Shown here piece by piece: positions 8,433 to 16,987 of a stretch of 48,004 nt of DNA. The translations under genes and the position numbers were made by a program. The notes beneath the pieces are model-generated. The model had not been told where the DNA came from. It worked only from the letters and a program-made list of their open reading frames with translations, and searched no databases. The number at the start of each line of letters is the position of its first letter. Positions within the stretch are counted from its first letter, which is position 1. The stretch comes from Synergistaceae bacterium (GTDB lineage: Bacteria; Synergistota; Synergistia; Synergistales; Synergistaceae), in assembly GCA_031289955.1 (NCBI GenBank), contig JAITOL010000100.1:1-48004 (forward strand), given 5' to 3'.

Positions 8433-9960
8433 CCAGAGGGCCGGTCGCCCGCTCGACCGCTTCGAGCAGCTCCCCGCTGCCGACGAGCTCGGCGGAGGCA
8501 TTCTGGTCGCCCGCGAATATACGGTCGTTCTCCATCATCTCCACCTTCGAGCGGATGGCCTTGTACGCCGCCTCGGTGCCGCGTCCCATCCCGCGCTTTT
8601 CCTGAAGATCGATGGCCTGTGCCGCGCACATCAGTTCTATACCCAGGATCATTTTGACGTGCTCGACGATTGTGGCCGCCTTGCGGGCCGCTATCGTCCC
8701 CATGCTGACGTGGTCCTCCTGACCGGCCGACGTCGGTATCGAATCCACGCTTGCCGGATGAGCGAGCACTTTATTCTCCGATACCAGGGCCGCTGCCACA
8801 TACTGGGGAATCATGAATCCACAGTTGATGCCGCCCTGCTTCACGAGGAATGCCGGCAATCCGTGGTTCATCGCCGGGTCGACGAGTTTGGCTATGCGGC
8901 GCTCTGAAACGTTGCCCATCTCGGCAATCGCTATGGCCAGGGTGTCGGAGGCTATGGCCATCGGCTGCCCGTGAAAGTTGCCGCCGGAGAATACGTCGCC
9001 GCTGTCCGTGAATACGAGGGGATTGTCCGTGACGGCGTTCATCTCCGTCCCGAAGACGCCCGCAACGTAGTCGAGCGCGAGCCTGCTGGCGCCGTGTATC
9101 TGCGGTGTGCAGCGGATGGAGTAGGCGTCCTGTACTCTCAGTTCGCCCTGTCGCGTCGTGTACTCGCTGCCTTCGAGCATCTTGCGGACATTGGCGGCGC
9201 TGTCCATCTGTCCCTTGTGCTTTCTTATGGAGTGGATTCTGGGGTCGAACGCGTTTATTATCCCGCGAAGAGATTCCACGGTGAGCGCGCCGATAGCGTC
9301 GGCGGATTTGACGAGTATGGAGGAGTCGTAATAAGCGTGCGCCGCGACGGAGGTCATGCACTGCGTGCCGTTGATGAGGGCGAGCCCCTCCTTTGCGCGA
9401 AGTGAGATGACCGGGATGCCCGCTTTTTCCATGGCGTCACTCCCGCTTATTACCTGGCCCCTGTATTCGGCCTCTCCAAGCCCCAGCATCGGCAAGACCA
9501 TGTGGGAGAGAGGGCAGAGGTCGCCGCTCGAACCGACGGAGCCTTTTTCGGGGATGACGGGGTGCACGCCTTTGTTGATCATTTCAAGAAGAGTGTCGAT
9601 CAATATGGGCCTTACGCCGGAAAAACCGTTCGCGAGAGAGTTCGCCCTGAGAAGGAGCATACCGCGCACGACATCCCTCGGAAGCGGGTTGCCGACCCCG
9701 CAGACGTCCGACAATATGAGATTTATCTGGAGAAGGTTTACCTCGTCCTCCGGTATCGCTACGTCGGCGAAACGCCCGAACCCGGTGTTTATGCCATACA
9801 TAGCCCGTCCCTCGGCGACGAGCGAGTCGACTGCCTTGCGTGAATCGTTCACTCGCGTTATTGCCTCGTCCGCTATGCCGACGCTCGCGTTTTTGCGCGT
9901 CACGGATATGAAATCCTCGAATGTCAGATTTCCGCCGTTCAATGAAATATGATGTGCCAT
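8428..9960 (-). CDS. hutH: Histidine ammonia-lyase with atypical MIO triad
   Basis: This 510-aa lyase deaminates histidine to urocanate, the first step of the pathway. Family motifs are clear: YGINTGFG near residue 55, LRANSLANGFSGVRP near 105, YSIRCTPQIHGASR, and QEDHVSMGTIAARK (Glu equivalent to P. putida E414 kept). Two key positions differ from textbook HAL. The MIO-forming Ala-Ser-Gly is Ser144-Ser145-Gly146 (GSVGSSGDL), and the substrate-contacting His (H83 in P. putida) is Asp85 (ILSDVCGVG). The context (hutI, hutU, ftcD) supports histidine as substrate, but specificity is not proven. GGGAGG precedes ATG 9960. It is transcribed opposite to the rest of the pathway. Confidence 0.9.
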   Translation of the reverse strand: MAHHISLNGGNLTFEDFISVTRKNASVGIADEAITRVNDSRKAVDSLVAEGRAMYGINTGFGRFADVAIPEDEVNLLQINLILSDVCGVGNPLPRDVVRGMLLLRANSLANGFSGVRPILIDTLLEMINKGVHPVIPEKGSVGSSGDLCPLSHMVLPMLGLGEAEYRGQVISGSDAMEKAGIPVISLRAKEGLALINGTQCMTSVAAHAYYDSSILVKSADAIGALTVESLRGIINAFDPRIHSIRKHKGQMDSAANVRKMLEGSEYTTRQGELRVQDAYSIRCTPQIHGASRLALDYVAGVFGTEMNAVTDNPLVFTDSGDVFSGGNFHGQPMAIASDTLAIAIAEMGNVSERRIAKLVDPAMNHGLPAFLVKQGGINCGFMIPQYVAAALVSENKVLAHPASVDSIPTSAGQEDHVSMGTIAARKAATIVEHVKMILGIELMCAAQAIDLQEKRGMGRGTEAAYKAIRSKVEMMENDRIFAGDQNASAELVGSGELLEAVERATGPLA

Positions 9961-10017
9961 CTCGGATCCTCCCAGTACTAAAGTGTGTTTCGATGGTTAA
10001 ATATTGAACATATTTTG

Positions 10018-10059
10018 ATTATATTAGAGATTTCATCAAGCGCCTCATTGATTTCATCA
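10018..10059 (-). promoter_or_regulatory. hutH promoter region with two 10-bp direct repeats 21 bp apart
   Basis: On the minus strand TATAAT (10018-10023) is preceded after 10 bp by TTGATG (10034-10039). GATTTCATCA occurs at 10029-10038 and again at 10050-10059 (plus-strand reading). The period is 21 bp, two helical turns, as expected for a dimeric regulator binding one DNA face. Confidence 0.4.
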
Positions 10060-10122
10060 TATAAATAAATTATCGCGAAAGCGTGTCAAAAATATGTAAA
10101 ATATATGGGATATAATCATGAT

Positions 10123-10151
10123 GGCTTACGCCGTAAGGCGGGGCCTTTTTT
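10123..10151 (+). terminator. Terminator-like stem-loop in the hutH-fhs divergent region
   Basis: GGC..CGCC-GTAA-GGCG..GCC is followed by TTTTTT (10146-10151) on the plus strand. It lies upstream of fhs and downstream of a TATAAT at 10111-10116, so it could end a short leader transcript or act as an attenuator. The stem is short and interrupted. Confidence 0.35.
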
Positions 10152-10160
10152 AGCGCGGTT

Positions 10161-10195
10161 TTATTGATATGAAATTGACGATATCCCGATATAAT
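10161..10195 (+). promoter_or_regulatory. fhs upstream element, TTGACG-N9-TATAAT
   Basis: The 23-bp sequence at 10161-10183 matches the hutI upstream element at 19 positions. TATAAT at 10190-10195 is a perfect -10 box, 9 bp after TTGACG, and 37 nt before the fhs ATG. No good -35 lies 16-18 bp upstream, which suggests an activator-dependent promoter. Confidence 0.4.
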
Positions 10196-10232
10196 GGTTT
10201 TGAAGATCCAATAAAATCCGGGAGGGCTGTCG

Positions 10233-11906
10233 ATGACATATAAAACTGATATAGAAATAGCTCAGGAGACCGTTATGGAGCCTATATCGAAAGTCGCCGC
10301 GTATCTGGGCATTGCGGACGATGAGCTGGAACATTACGGTAAATACAAGGCGAAGGTAACGCATGAACTCTGGGACAGGATAAAGGACGGGCCGGACGGG
10401 CATCTCATCCTTGTCACGGCCGTGACCCCCACGCCGGCAGGCGAGGGAAAGACGACGACGTCCGTAGGCCTCGCTCAGGCTCTCGCCCATATCGGCAAAA
10501 AAGTGACGCTCGCCCTTCGCGAGCCCTCGCTCGGCCCGGTTTTCGGCATAAAGGGCGGCGCCGCCGGCGGCGGATACAGCCAGGTCGTGCCCATGGAGGA
10601 TATAAATATCCACTTCACCGGCGACTTTCACGCAATAACGTCTGCCCACAACCTGCTCGCCGCTATGCTCGACAACTCGATCCAACAGGGCAACCCCCTC
10701 GGCGTCGACTCTCGCAGAATCGTCCTTCGCAGGGCGCTCGACATGAACGACAGGTCGCTCCGCAAGATAGTGATAGGGCTCGGCGGCAAGACGGAGGGCA
10801 TTCCCCGCGAGGACGGTTTTGACATAACGGTCGCGTCGGAGGTCATGGCGATACTCTGTCTCTCCCGCGATCTGGACGACCTCAAGGGCCGCCTCGCTGA
10901 GATAATCGTCGCTTACACATACGATGGCAAACCTGTCCGCGCGCGAGACCTGGAAGCCCATGGCGCCATGGCTATGCTTCTGAAGGACGCCATAAAGCCG
11001 AATCTGGTTCAGACGATCGAACACGTTCCGGCGTTTGTCCACGGCGGGCCATTCGCCAATATAGCCCACGGCTGCAACAGCATCATGGCGACGAAATACG
11101 GGCTCAAGCTCGCCGACTATTTCATCACTGAGGCTGGTTTCGCCGCCGATCTGGGGGCAGAGAAGTTTCTGGACATAAAATGCCGCCTCGCCGGGCTCAA
11201 GCCGAGCGCTGTAGTTATAGTGGCGACGATACGAGCGCTCAAGATGCACGGGGGGCTCCACAAAAATGACCTTGCGACGCAAAATCTGAAAGCGCTCGAG
11301 GCCGGCATACCGAACCTCGAAAAGCATGTGGAGAATATCCTCTCGTACGGACTTCCGGTTGTTGTGGCGCTCAACGCCTTCCCGACCGACACCGACGAGG
11401 AGCTGGGTTTCATCGTGGAAAAATGCGCGAAGCTTGGCGTCTCCGTCGTCCGTTCGGATATATGGGCAAAGGGCGGAGTGGGCGGTATAGAGCTTGCCGA
11501 GGCGGTCATCGCGGCATGCGACGCGCCCAACACGTTTCACTATCTCTACGAAGAAGACGCCTCTCCCGCGGATAAGATAACTACGATAGCTACGAAGATA
11601 TATGGGGCGCAGGATGTCAATTTCACGCCCAAGGCCATGTCGGACCTGAAGCTCATTCACGAACTTGGCTACGACGATCTGCTCATATGCATGGCAAAGA
11701 CTCAGTCGTCCCTCTCGGACGACCCGAACGCGAAGGGGCGTCCCGAGGGATTCACCCTGACGGTTCGCGAGGTGAGGCTTTCCGCCGGAGCTGGTTTCAT
11801 AATTCCCATAACGGGCGCGATAATGACGATGCCCGGCCTTCCGAAACGCCCAGCCGCCTGCGACATAGACGTGGACGGCAACGGGCGAGTATCGGGACTG
11901 TTTTAA
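10233..11906 (+). CDS. fhs: Formate--tetrahydrofolate ligase
   Basis: This 557-aa cytoplasmic enzyme interconverts formate, THF and ATP with 10-formyl-THF, ADP and phosphate. The ATP-binding segment [16 protein letters not shown] is near residue 70. [21 protein letters not shown]-type sequence is near 100, and [15 protein letters not shown] and the C-terminal [15 protein letters not shown] are also present. The length is standard. GGGAGG precedes ATG 10233. It is the first gene of fhs-hutU-fchA, with hutU starting 20 nt after its stop. Placed in a histidine-degradation operon, it most likely runs in the ATP-forming direction, releasing formate from the one-carbon unit of formiminoglutamate. 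Confidence 0.96.
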   Translation: MTYKTDIEIAQETVMEPISKVAAYLGIADDELEHYGKYKAKVTHELWDRIKDGPDGHLILVTAVTPTPAGEGKTTTSVGLAQALAHIGKKVTLALREPSLGPVFGIKGGAAGGGYSQVVPMEDINIHFTGDFHAITSAHNLLAAMLDNSIQQGNPLGVDSRRIVLRRALDMNDRSLRKIVIGLGGKTEGIPREDGFDITVASEVMAILCLSRDLDDLKGRLAEIIVAYTYDGKPVRARDLEAHGAMAMLLKDAIKPNLVQTIEHVPAFVHGGPFANIAHGCNSIMATKYGLKLADYFITEAGFAADLGAEKFLDIKCRLAGLKPSAVVIVATIRALKMHGGLHKNDLATQNLKALEAGIPNLEKHVENILSYGLPVVVALNAFPTDTDEELGFIVEKCAKLGVSVVRSDIWAKGGVGGIELAEAVIAACDAPNTFHYLYEEDASPADKITTIATKIYGAQDVNFTPKAMSDLKLIHELGYDDLLICMAKTQSSLSDDPNAKGRPEGFTLTVREVRLSAGAGFIIPITGAIMTMPGLPKRPAACDIDVDGNGRVSGLF

Positions 11907-11925
11907 GGAAAAGGGGTGCGGTGTT

Positions 11926-13938
11926 ATGTTTGACGCTGCTGGAAAAACTCTGGAGATACGGCTGGATTTTCCAAACGGGCTGCCCGCTAAAACCGAGTTT
12001 GAACCCGGCATAAGAAGGGCCCCGAACAGAGGTCAGATATTGAACGAGTCCGAGATGGTTCTGGCGCTCAAAAACGCCCTGCGCTACATACCGGAAGAGC
12101 GCCACAGGGAAATAGCGCCCGAGTTTCTGGCGGAGTACCGCGAACACGGCCGCGTTTACGGCTATCGTTTCCGCCCCGCCGGACGCCTCACGGGCAAGCC
12201 GATAGACGAATACAAAGGCAAATGCGCAGAGGGCCGCGCGTTTCAGGTGATGGTGGACAACAACCTCGACTTCGACGTCGCGCTCTATCCCTATGAGCTG
12301 GTGACGTACGGCGAGACCGGCCAGGTCTGTCAGAACTGGATGCAGTACCTGCTGATCAAAAAATATCTCGAAATATTGACCCAGGATCACACTCTCGTGA
12401 TAGAGTCCGGTCATCCTCTTGGGATTTTTAAATCGAAGCCCGATGCCCCGAGGGTCATACTGACGAACGGCCTCATGATAGGCATGTTCGACAACACCGA
12501 GGGCTTCACGCGCGCCGCCGCGCTGGGCGTCGCCAATTATGGGCAGATGACAGCCGGCGGCTGGATGTACATAGGCCCGCAGGGCATCGTCCACGGAACT
12601 TACAACACGCTGCTCAACGCCGGCAGAAAGAAGTTCAGACTCCCCGAGGGCAAGGGGCTCGCCGGGCATCTTTTCGTCTCGTCCGGACTGGGCGGCATGA
12701 GCGGAGCGCAGCCTAAAGCCGCCGAGATAGCCGGCGCCGCCTCCATAATCGCCGAGGTCGACCCTTCGCGCGTCGACACCCGCATCACGCAGGGCTGGGT
12801 GAGCAAGAGGACTCGCGACCTGTCCGAAGCCTTCAAATGGGCGAACGAGGCTATGGCCGAGGGCAAAGCCCTGTCGATAGCGTATGAGGGCAACATAGTG
12901 GATGTGCTTCAGTACGCGCTTGATAACGATAAAAAGGTCGAGCTGCTCTCGGATCAGACATCATGCCACGCGGCCTACGAGGGCGGATACTGCCCTCAGG
13001 AGACGACGTTCGAGGAACGCACGCGCCTGCTGCAAAGCGACCCATACGAATTCCGCCGCTGCGTCGACAGAAGTCTTCGCAGGCACTTCGAGCTGATAAA
13101 GGCGCTCGTGGATAAGGGCACATATTTCTTCGACTATGGCAACTCGTTCATGAGGGCCATCTTCGACTCAGGAGTGAAAGAAATAGCCAAAAACGGGGTC
13201 GACACCTACGATGGCTTCATATTCCCGTCCTACGTGGAGGACATAATGGGGCCGCTGCTCTTCGATTATGGCTATGGCCCCTTTCGCTGGGTCTGCCTGA
13301 GCGGGAAGCCCGAGGATCTGCGCGCGACGGACAATGCCGCGATGGATTGTATCGATCCGGCAAGACGTTTTCAGGATCACGACAACTGGGCATGGATACG
13401 CGACGCGGAGAAAAACAAGCTCGTAGTAGGCACGCAGGCCCGTATCCTCTATCAGGATGAAGAGGGCCGCATGCGCATAGCGCTCAAGTTCAACGAGATG
13501 GTCCGCCGCGGTGAGATAGGCCCGGTTATGATAGGCCGCGACCACCACGATGTCTCCGGAACCGATTCGCCGTTCCGCGAGACCTCCAATATAAAGGACG
13601 GCAGCAACATCATGGGCGAGATGGCTATACAGTGTTTCGCTGGCAACTGCGCGCGCGGCATGAGCCTGGCTGCCCTTCATAACGGCGGCGGAGTCGGCAC
13701 AGGCAAGTCGATCAACGGAGGGTTCGGCCTCGTTCTGGACGGCAGCGGAAGGATAGACGAGATAATCCGCAGCTCGATAAGCTGGGACGTGATGAGCGGC
13801 GTTGCTCGCCGCGCCTGGGCCCGCAACGAGCACGCCATGGAGACCATAGCGGAGTTCAACGGCAAACGCGGCGACGGCCATATAACCCTGCCATATGTGG
13901 CGGACGAAACGTACCTGGAGTCGCTAGTCAAAGGTTAG
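11926..13938 (+). CDS. hutU: Urocanate hydratase, long form
   Basis: Urocanase converts urocanate to imidazolone propionate using tightly bound NAD+ as electrophile. At 670 aa it belongs to the long urocanase group also found in animals, not the roughly 555-aa form of Pseudomonas and Bacillus. Conserved segments include NYGQMTAGGWMYIGPQGIVHGT near residue 205, SGLGGMSGAQPKAA near 250, GRDHHDVSGTDSP and HNGGGVGTGKSINGGFGLVLDG near the C-terminus. ATG 11926 has an AAGGAAAAGGGG tract upstream. It sits between fhs and fchA, and its substrate is made by the divergent hutH. Confidence 0.95.
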   Translation: MFDAAGKTLEIRLDFPNGLPAKTEFEPGIRRAPNRGQILNESEMVLALKNALRYIPEERHREIAPEFLAEYREHGRVYGYRFRPAGRLTGKPIDEYKGKCAEGRAFQVMVDNNLDFDVALYPYELVTYGETGQVCQNWMQYLLIKKYLEILTQDHTLVIESGHPLGIFKSKPDAPRVILTNGLMIGMFDNTEGFTRAAALGVANYGQMTAGGWMYIGPQGIVHGTYNTLLNAGRKKFRLPEGKGLAGHLFVSSGLGGMSGAQPKAAEIAGAASIIAEVDPSRVDTRITQGWVSKRTRDLSEAFKWANEAMAEGKALSIAYEGNIVDVLQYALDNDKKVELLSDQTSCHAAYEGGYCPQETTFEERTRLLQSDPYEFRRCVDRSLRRHFELIKALVDKGTYFFDYGNSFMRAIFDSGVKEIAKNGVDTYDGFIFPSYVEDIMGPLLFDYGYGPFRWVCLSGKPEDLRATDNAAMDCIDPARRFQDHDNWAWIRDAEKNKLVVGTQARILYQDEEGRMRIALKFNEMVRRGEIGPVMIGRDHHDVSGTDSPFRETSNIKDGSNIMGEMAIQCFAGNCARGMSLAALHNGGGVGTGKSINGGFGLVLDGSGRIDEIIRSSISWDVMSGVARRAWARNEHAMETIAEFNGKRGDGHITLPYVADETYLESLVKG

Positions 13939-13960
13939 TAAATATAAAGGAGGCGTAAGA

Positions 13961-14590
13961 ATGGCTTTTGAGGCGGATACGATAAAAGTTTTTCTGGACG
14001 AATTGGCGAGCGATTCCCCCGCGCCTGGCGGCGGCAGCGTCGCGGCTTTGGGGGGCGCGCTTGGCGCGGCCCTGGTATCCATGGTGTCGAACCTCACCAT
14101 CGGCAAGGAGAAGTATCGCGAAAATTGGGCGGCGATGGAGGAGATAGCGCAAGAGAGCGAGCGGCTTCGCGGGGAGTTCGTGAGGCTCATGAACGAGGAC
14201 ACTGAATCGTTCAACGTTTTCATGTCGGCCATGAAGATGCCCAGGGACACGGACGAGCAGAAAGCCGCCCGCGGGAGCGCCCTTGCGGACGCGGCTAAGG
14301 GCGCGACGGAGGTTCCTCTCTCTACGCTCGAAAAATGCGCCGAGATGGCTTGTCTGGCGTCGCGCGCCGTTTCGCTGGGCAACCCGAACACGGCGAGCGA
14401 CGCGGGAAGCGCGGTTTTGCTCGCCGAAGCGGCGGGGAAGGGCGCGGCTTATAACGTGCGAATCAACCTGCCCGGCATAAAGGACGAGATTTACGCGGCG
14501 GAGGCCCGTCGCAGGATGGCGTCCGCTCTCGACAGGATCGCGAAGAGCTCGGGTGAAGCCGAACGGAGCATGGATAAAATTTTAGGATAA
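13961..14590 (+). CDS. fchA: Formiminotetrahydrofolate cyclodeaminase / methenyl-THF cyclohydrolase family protein
   Basis: This 209-aa helical protein of the FTCD cyclodeaminase / FchA family has the signature SDSPAPGGGSVAALGGALGAALVSMV near residue 15, LMNEDTESFN, and GNPNTASDAGSAVLLAEAA near 145. With a stand-alone formiminotransferase nearby, its likely job is deaminating 5-formimino-THF to 5,10-methenyl-THF. Some homologues instead, or also, hydrolyse methenyl-THF to 10-formyl-THF, which would feed Fhs directly. The sequence alone does not decide. AAAGGAGG precedes ATG 13961. It is last in the operon and ends at a bidirectional terminator. Confidence 0.9.
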   Translation: MAFEADTIKVFLDELASDSPAPGGGSVAALGGALGAALVSMVSNLTIGKEKYRENWAAMEEIAQESERLRGEFVRLMNEDTESFNVFMSAMKMPRDTDEQKAARGSALADAAKGATEVPLSTLEKCAEMACLASRAVSLGNPNTASDAGSAVLLAEAAGKGAAYNVRINLPGIKDEIYAAEARRRMASALDRIAKSSGEAERSMDKILG

Positions 14591-14616
14591 CCTCGAGTTT
14601 AGGCATAGAGTTTGCG

Positions 14617-14660
14617 AAAATAGCCCTGCGCTGGGGGATTCCCAAGCGCAGGGCTATTTT
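14617..14660. terminator. Bidirectional intrinsic terminator between fchA and MFS remnant
   Basis: AAAATAGCCCTGCGCT pairs perfectly with AGCGCAGGGCTATTTT (16 bp plus an inner GGG/CCC). The A/T ends give a U-tract in both directions (TTTTTGATTTTT on the plus strand). It can end fchA from the left and the MFS gene from the right. Confidence 0.8.
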
Positions 14661-14681
14661 TGATTTTTGATGAGCGATTCG

Positions 14682-15543
14682 CTATATTCGATTTCTTTTC
14701 ATTGTGGGTTTTAATTTTAGGAGCATTATCGCAGCCATCGCCATGAAAAGCGAAGCGTACGCGGTCAGTGTTGTGTCGTAACCGATGAAGGCGGAGGCGG
14801 CCGAGAGCGCGGGAGGGCCGAAGAACATGCCGATTCCCCAGAACAGATAATAAGCCCCCGATATTGTGCCTTTCAGGGTTTCGTCCACCGTTTCGTTCAG
14901 GAATATCATCGACGCTATATAAAAAACGCCGAGCCCGAGACTGGCGGCGGCGAGCGCCGCAAACAGCCCGGACGAGTTTGCCATCCTGACGGCATATAGC
15001 CCAATTGACGCGGCGGCTAGTCCGCAGACCATGAAAACCGCGCTTCCGAATTTTCCGCACAATCGCCCTGTGATGATCTGCGAAATACTGATGGCGACGT
15101 AAAATAACGAGAAAAATATTCCTATATGATCCGCGTTGAACGCTTTTTCCCGCAACAGCCAGGCGGGGAGGGTGGTTAGGAATATGCCGTAGCCGCTTCC
15201 GTAGAGCGTGATCCCGAGCAGGGCAAGTTTGACCTTGCCGTTTCGGGCGACTTTAACGATAGCGGATATGTCGAAAGATCCCGCGAGTTTGTCGTCGGGG
15301 CGCACGTTTTCGACGCAGCAAAATGAGGAATTTCTTGAAGCCATACTTGTCCGCCAGAGCTCCGATGGGGATCTGAAGCACGATATAGGATATCGCGAAC
15401 ATGGAGGCGAGATAACCGACGTTGCGCCCATGTCCGTCCAGCGCGATGATTTTTTGCGGTAAGAGGGCCACTATCATTCCAACGCCGATCATCATCAAAA
15501 ATACGGATATATTGAGCCCCAGAAGCGTTTTGTCGTACTTCAC
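14682..15543 (-). pseudogene. MFS transporter, disrupted by internal deletion and frameshift
   Basis: Two minus-strand frames together make a damaged major-facilitator protein. The upstream frame (track 15253-15564) encodes TM1-2 and the loop-2 signature GALADKYGFKKFLIL. The downstream frame (14682-15431) resumes at ENVRPDDKLAGSFDI, which looks like the central cytoplasmic loop, and continues through six TM helices (ALLGITLYGSGYGIF to FMAMAAIMLL). TM3-TM6, roughly 100-130 residues, are missing and the frame changes at about 15320-15330. GGGAGG favours GTG 15543 as the old start over ATG 15564. The substrate is unknown. Proximity to the hut genes is suggestive only. A functional half-transporter is very unlikely. 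Confidence 0.85.
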
Positions 15544-15630
15544 GGCGAAGCCTCCCCGGTTCATCGATTCATTTTCAATAACGGCAATATTTCTACAACT
15601 CCGGAAGGTGACTATTTAGAAGCATAACAC

Positions 15631-15675
15631 AAAAAGCATGGATCGACCGAATAAACAGGCCGATCCATGCTTTTT
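15631..15675. terminator. Bidirectional intrinsic terminator after the DUF3798 pair
   Basis: AAAAAGCATGGATCG pairs perfectly (15 bp) with CGATCCATGCTTTTT. It lies 15 nt after the stop of the downstream DUF3798 gene (minus strand). T-runs flank it in both directions. Confidence 0.75.
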
Positions 15676-15689
15676 GCGGTGTTATTTTT

Positions 15690-16901
15690 TTAGTTGCCAG
15701 TCATCTGGATGCTGAGATATTTCTCGGGAACCGGGACGTCGGCCACTCCGAGATATCCGCTGCCGAGGATGTAGGTGTCCTGATAGACGAGGAAGAAGTT
15801 CCTCATCGGCTTTTTTGTAGCCGCGTCTACGTAGAAGTTGCCGTTCCATTTGGCGCCGGGCGAAAATTTGCCGTAGCTTTCGAGAAGAACATTCGTGTCG
15901 GTTATCTTCGCTTTGCCCTCTGCGACGAGTTTGCCGAATTCAGCAAGTCCGGCGGTGTGGGAGAAACCGACCGAATAGGCCCATGTTCCCATGCGGCCGC
16001 TCGCGCCCTTCGCCACTATCGCGTCCTCCACCTTCTTGAGGATTGCCGGCCAGTCTCCGGATATTCCCTGGAGGTCTATGCCGAAAGCTCCGGGAAAACC
16101 CATCAAAGGAGAGGGGAGATCCGCTTCTACAAAGTAGCCGCCGTATTCGCCCAGCTGGCGGAGCAGAGGCTCTGTGTGTGCGTCGTTTGTGCAGAAAAAC
16201 GCCGTGTCTTTTCCATACTGCTCGATCCAGGCGGGAGTCCTCTCCAGTATGAACTGCTGAGCTCCGGCCACGCCCACGTCGCTTGTCGGATCGGGGGCCG
16301 TCTCGAACACGAATTTGATGCCGAGATCCTTGCACGCCTCTTCCATGATCGCCCGGCGGCGTCCGAGCGTCTCATAGCTCATGTGACGCGGGAAGGAGAT
16401 GTGGACGAACGTCTTCGCGCCGAGTTGCTTCGCCGAGTGGGGGATGAGATACCCGCGCGAAATGAAGTCCGCGTTTGTCGTGAGATCGGCCACGGAGGCT
16501 ATTACGTTCGGATCCTCGTGCGCTTCGCCCGCGAGGCAGATTATGTCGGGGCGCTTCTCTTTGATCTTGCGGAAGCCCTCGGTCGTCCCGGGGATCGCCT
16601 GGTTGACTACGACTACCTTCATGAGCGGGTCGTCCGCCAAGCCCGCTATCTGAGCTATTGTCGTCTCCATCTCGGACATGAAGTTGTCGGGATAGGTGAG
16701 GTGCTTGATCATTCCGCCGTTCGAGACGTCTCCGTAAAGACGGATCATCTCCTCGGCGCCCCTCAGGTCATCCTCGCTCTGCGACACCGTTCCTGTCACG
16801 ATACCGATGTGAAACGGCGAGTCGGCCGCCATGGCGGTTACGGAAAACAACGCTGTGATTACAAACGCCAGCGCCGCCAATATCGTTACTTTCTTCTTCA
16901 T
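15690..16901 (-). CDS. DUF3798 periplasmic protein, downstream tandem copy
   Basis: This 403-aa exported protein has a Sec signal peptide (MKKKVTILAALAFVITALFSVTAMA, cleavage likely after AMA). The mature part resembles type-1 periplasmic binding proteins of the BMP/DUF3798 kind. It has FHIGIVTGTVSQSEDD at the start, SPLMGFPGAFGIDL near 285 and a C-terminal QDTYILGSGYLGV. Its neighbour at 16988-18202 is a clear paralogue along the whole length. AGGAGG with 9-nt spacing supports ATG 16901 over the track start. No permease or ATPase gene lies nearby. The ligand is unknown. Abundance in amino-acid fermenters suggests a nutrient-binding role, but that is inference. Confidence 0.8.
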   Translation of the reverse strand: MKKKVTILAALAFVITALFSVTAMAADSPFHIGIVTGTVSQSEDDLRGAEEMIRLYGDVSNGGMIKHLTYPDNFMSEMETTIAQIAGLADDPLMKVVVVNQAIPGTTEGFRKIKEKRPDIICLAGEAHEDPNVIASVADLTTNADFISRGYLIPHSAKQLGAKTFVHISFPRHMSYETLGRRRAIMEEACKDLGIKFVFETAPDPTSDVGVAGAQQFILERTPAWIEQYGKDTAFFCTNDAHTEPLLRQLGEYGGYFVEADLPSPLMGFPGAFGIDLQGISGDWPAILKKVEDAIVAKGASGRMGTWAYSVGFSHTAGLAEFGKLVAEGKAKITDTNVLLESYGKFSPGAKWNGNFYVDAATKKPMRNFFLVYQDTYILGSGYLGVADVPVPEKYLSIQMTGN

Positions 16902-16987
16902 TACGCTGCTCCTCCTCATAAAATATTTGAACTTCTTTATATTTCTGAATTATCCGCGAATGACCGCGGGAAGTTCCGTTTTAGAGC

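Noticed and set aside
9961-10232. THF or other riboswitch upstream of fhs
   Set aside because: The spacer is AT-rich with only a small stem-loop. I could not match any conserved riboswitch core.
10161-12011. 616-aa minus-strand ORF over fhs
   Set aside because: Antisense to fhs, His/Arg/Val-rich low-similarity translation, no family motifs. A GC-rich shadow.
11926-13938. HutU as a fusion because it is about 110 aa longer than the Bacillus enzyme
   Set aside because: The urocanase motifs are spread along the length as in the known long form. No separate extra domain is evident.
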